Assembly (NCBI GenBank): GCA_002371135.1
Contig: DFGB01000022.1
Location: 13,838 to 38,671 of the forward strand
From: Verrucomicrobia bacterium UBA3761
GTDB taxonomy: Bacteria; Verrucomicrobiota; Kiritimatiellia; RFP12; UBA1067
DNA length: 24,834 bases
Direction: 5' to 3'
Positions 23,142 through 24,834 of the stretch are shown here, piece by piece. Below the pieces are notes generated by a model. That model searched no databases. It was not told the origin of the DNA and saw only the letters and a list, made by a program, of their open reading frames with translations. How positions within the stretch are numbered: position 1 is the first letter of the stretch; each line of letters starts with the position of its first letter. A program made the position numbers and the translations under genes.

Positions 23142-24541
23142 CGACGCTCACTGCAAGTGTGCTTGGCGAGGGCACGGGCTCGTTCTGGTGGAAGGTCAGC
23201 TGCGAGGACATGGACGAGGAGTATGACGAGTGGTACGACTATGCCGTGTTCACGATAGACGGCGTGGAGATCGCGAAGATCGCGGGCGAAACCGACTGGG
23301 AGCAGGTGGAGTTCGCTGTAACCGGCGCGGGGACGCACACGCTCGCGTGGACCTTCATCCGCGACGACTACGACGAGGACGAGACCGCCTACGATAACGC
23401 CGCGTGGGTTGACGGCGTAGTATGGACGCCAAAGCCCGTTACGGTGACGTTCGCCGCCGGCGGCGCGGCGGAGGGAGAGGCACCGCCGGCTGTAGAGAAG
23501 TACCAGGGCTACGAACTTGAGCTTCCCGGCGCGGGAACGCTCGCCAACGGCGCGTACCAGTTCGTGGGCTGGTCCGACGGCGAGACGGTTTATGCCGCAG
23601 GATCGATTTATGTGTTCTCGTCAGTGGACGTGACGCTGACGGCGGTATGGGAACTCAAGATATGGACGTTCGGCGAGGCGGTTGATGCCCCGGCGCTTTC
23701 GTTCACGACGGGTGGCGAAGCTGACTGGTCGGTCGATGCGTCAGTCGGCTGCACGAACAACGTCTCTGCCAAAAGCGGAGCGGTGGTGAACGGAGGACAG
23801 TCGTCGTGGATCGAGACGACTGTAAGCGGCGCCGGAACGCTTGTTTTCCGCTGGAATGTGATGGGCGGTATTTACCGCAACAAGCCGTTTGCATTCGCCA
23901 AGGTCGAGGTTGACGGCGAAGAGCAGGCGCAGGAGAGCAAGACCGAGAGTTGGAAGGAGCAGACGGTGGATGTGGAAGGCACGGGAACGCACACGATCCG
24001 CTGGACGTATCTGCGCACGAGCGGCCGTGATGCGGACGGCGACTGCGCTTGGATTGACGCGGTGAGTTGGACGCCTAGCGAGGAGACGGAGGGCGTTGCG
24101 ATTCTGGTCAACAGCGTGGCGGTTGAGTTCGAGACGGCTGTGGACGGGAAGTCGCGGACTGCGGCGGTCGCGGCGGGAACGACGGTGGAGGATGTGAAGG
24201 TCTTTGTCGGCGGCGTTGACGTGACGGCTGGGTTCAAGGTCGCGGTAGATGGAACGACGGCGACGGTGGCGCTACTGGGCCCTTACGAGGTGGATAGTGA
24301 TACTGAAGAATCGTCCGAGCTGTGGTCTGATAACGGCGATGGAAGTGTGACGCTGAATGTCGAGGTCGTGCCGGGGCTTTATTACGCGGCGGATTCGGCG
24401 GCAACCATAGAGGCATTGAAGCGTCCGGGCGCGGCGGAGCCGGCGAAGACTGGCGATGTCCTGACTCTCCCGAAGCAGGGCGGTTCACAAGGCTTCTACA
24501 AGGTCTGGGTTAGTGACGCGCCTATTGCGGCAGACGATTGA
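23060..24541 (+). pseudogene. 3' part of the disrupted exported protein: two jelly-roll-like modules, InlB-like repeat and C-terminal domain
   Basis: Protein-like sequence in this frame begins at about DRKTFVVDGVSLRSGAI (23060). An ATG at 22928 in frame gives only a nonsense leader with no signal peptide. The fragment has two copies of a module seen in exported Verrucomicrobia-type proteins: SGAI...GSFWWKVS...THTLAWTF...AAWVDGVVWTP and SGAV...SSWIETTVSGAGTLVFRW...THTIRWTY...CAWIDAVSWTP. An InlB-like repeat (FVGWSDGETV...) lies between them. It ends with VPGLYYAADS...GFYKVWVSDAP, a C-terminal tail like those of the two giant genes. The first module lacks its N-terminal strand (compare LSFTTGGEADWSVD in the second), so some sequence was lost at the junction as well as the frame. 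An assembly error is an alternative. Confidence 0.7.
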
Positions 24542-24590
24542 CGTGGATGCAATCCCTGGAGACCTTGCTCGTTTCGGATGATCGTGCGAC

Positions 24591-24824
24591 TTATGGTGAT
24601 TTCGGCTTAATCAAGCAGACAGGCGACGACCAGAGTTTAAACGCCAGTGGGACCGTCCTTCTTGAGGCGCTTGTGCAGGTTGCGACCATGCATCCATGGT
24701 AGCCGTTGACAATAACATCGCGCCCTTCTTTTGAAGACCGGCTTGCATCTCTTACTCTTGAAATGTGTTCCATCTTGTAGGCATACTCCTTGCGAATCTC
24801 TGTCGGGTCGCATGCAATAGATTT
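24591..24824 (-). pseudogene. Degenerate IS4-like DDE transposase fragment
   Basis: On the minus strand the reading KSIACDPTEIRKEYAYKMEH followed by ISRVRDAS, NGYHGCMVA and RRTVPLAFKLWSS resembles the first catalytic-Asp region of IS4-type transposases (D.tdI.KpYAkkME.l..VRDGS...GY......vPL...LyS). A TAA interrupts the frame upstream at 24825-24827, and the match ends in an unrelated tail at 24591. It is therefore a broken remnant that may continue past the window edge. The match is by eye and moderate. Confidence 0.5.
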
Positions 24825-24834
24825 TTATCGCAGA

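Overview
The window looks like a piece of a high-GC, Gram-negative chromosome from the PVC superphylum, most likely a gut- or rumen-type Kiritimatiellota or Lentisphaerota. No rRNA, tRNA or housekeeping marker is present, so this rests on gene style. The clues are very large exported repeat proteins built from BspA-type leucine-rich repeats, InlB-type B repeats and GLUG motifs. A GntR-type regulator fused to a LacI-like sensor, a DUF4838-like protein tail and a solitary YhcG/DUF1016 nuclease add to the picture. I am moderately confident of the superphylum and not of anything below it.

Layout. Bases 1-1233 are the 3' part of a gene that enters from the left: a DUF4838-like C-terminal segment fused to a metallophosphoesterase domain. 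A GntR/LacI-like regulator follows at 1266-2354. After a short noncoding stretch with a good sigma-70-like promoter come two giant genes in the same direction, 2521-9171 (2216 aa) and 9266-20947 (3893 aa). They are separated by 94 bases that contain a hairpin. Both start with a signal peptide, consist almost wholly of beta-solenoid repeats, and end in what looks like the same C-terminal domain. Together they fill almost three quarters of the window.

A 513-base intergenic region (20948-21460) follows. It holds several decaying palindromic repeats, including a symmetrical element of about 181 bases with CACAGAG-type arms, and then a promoter. Next is a YhcG/DUF1016-family PD-(D/E)XK nuclease (21461-22531). 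It is followed 13 bases later by a third exported BspA/InlB-type protein, which is broken by a frame change and probable internal deletion near 23060 (22545-24541). The right edge holds a degenerate IS4-like transposase remnant on the minus strand.

How it fits together. The two giant genes are probably co-transcribed and supply cell-surface or secreted proteins, plausibly for adhesion or polysaccharide contact; that role is inferred from the repeat families. The left genes look like the edge of a glycan-related locus with its own regulator. The right third is a plastic zone with palindromes, a nuclease, a broken surface-protein gene and a transposase relic. No CRISPR array, prophage or complete mobile element was found.
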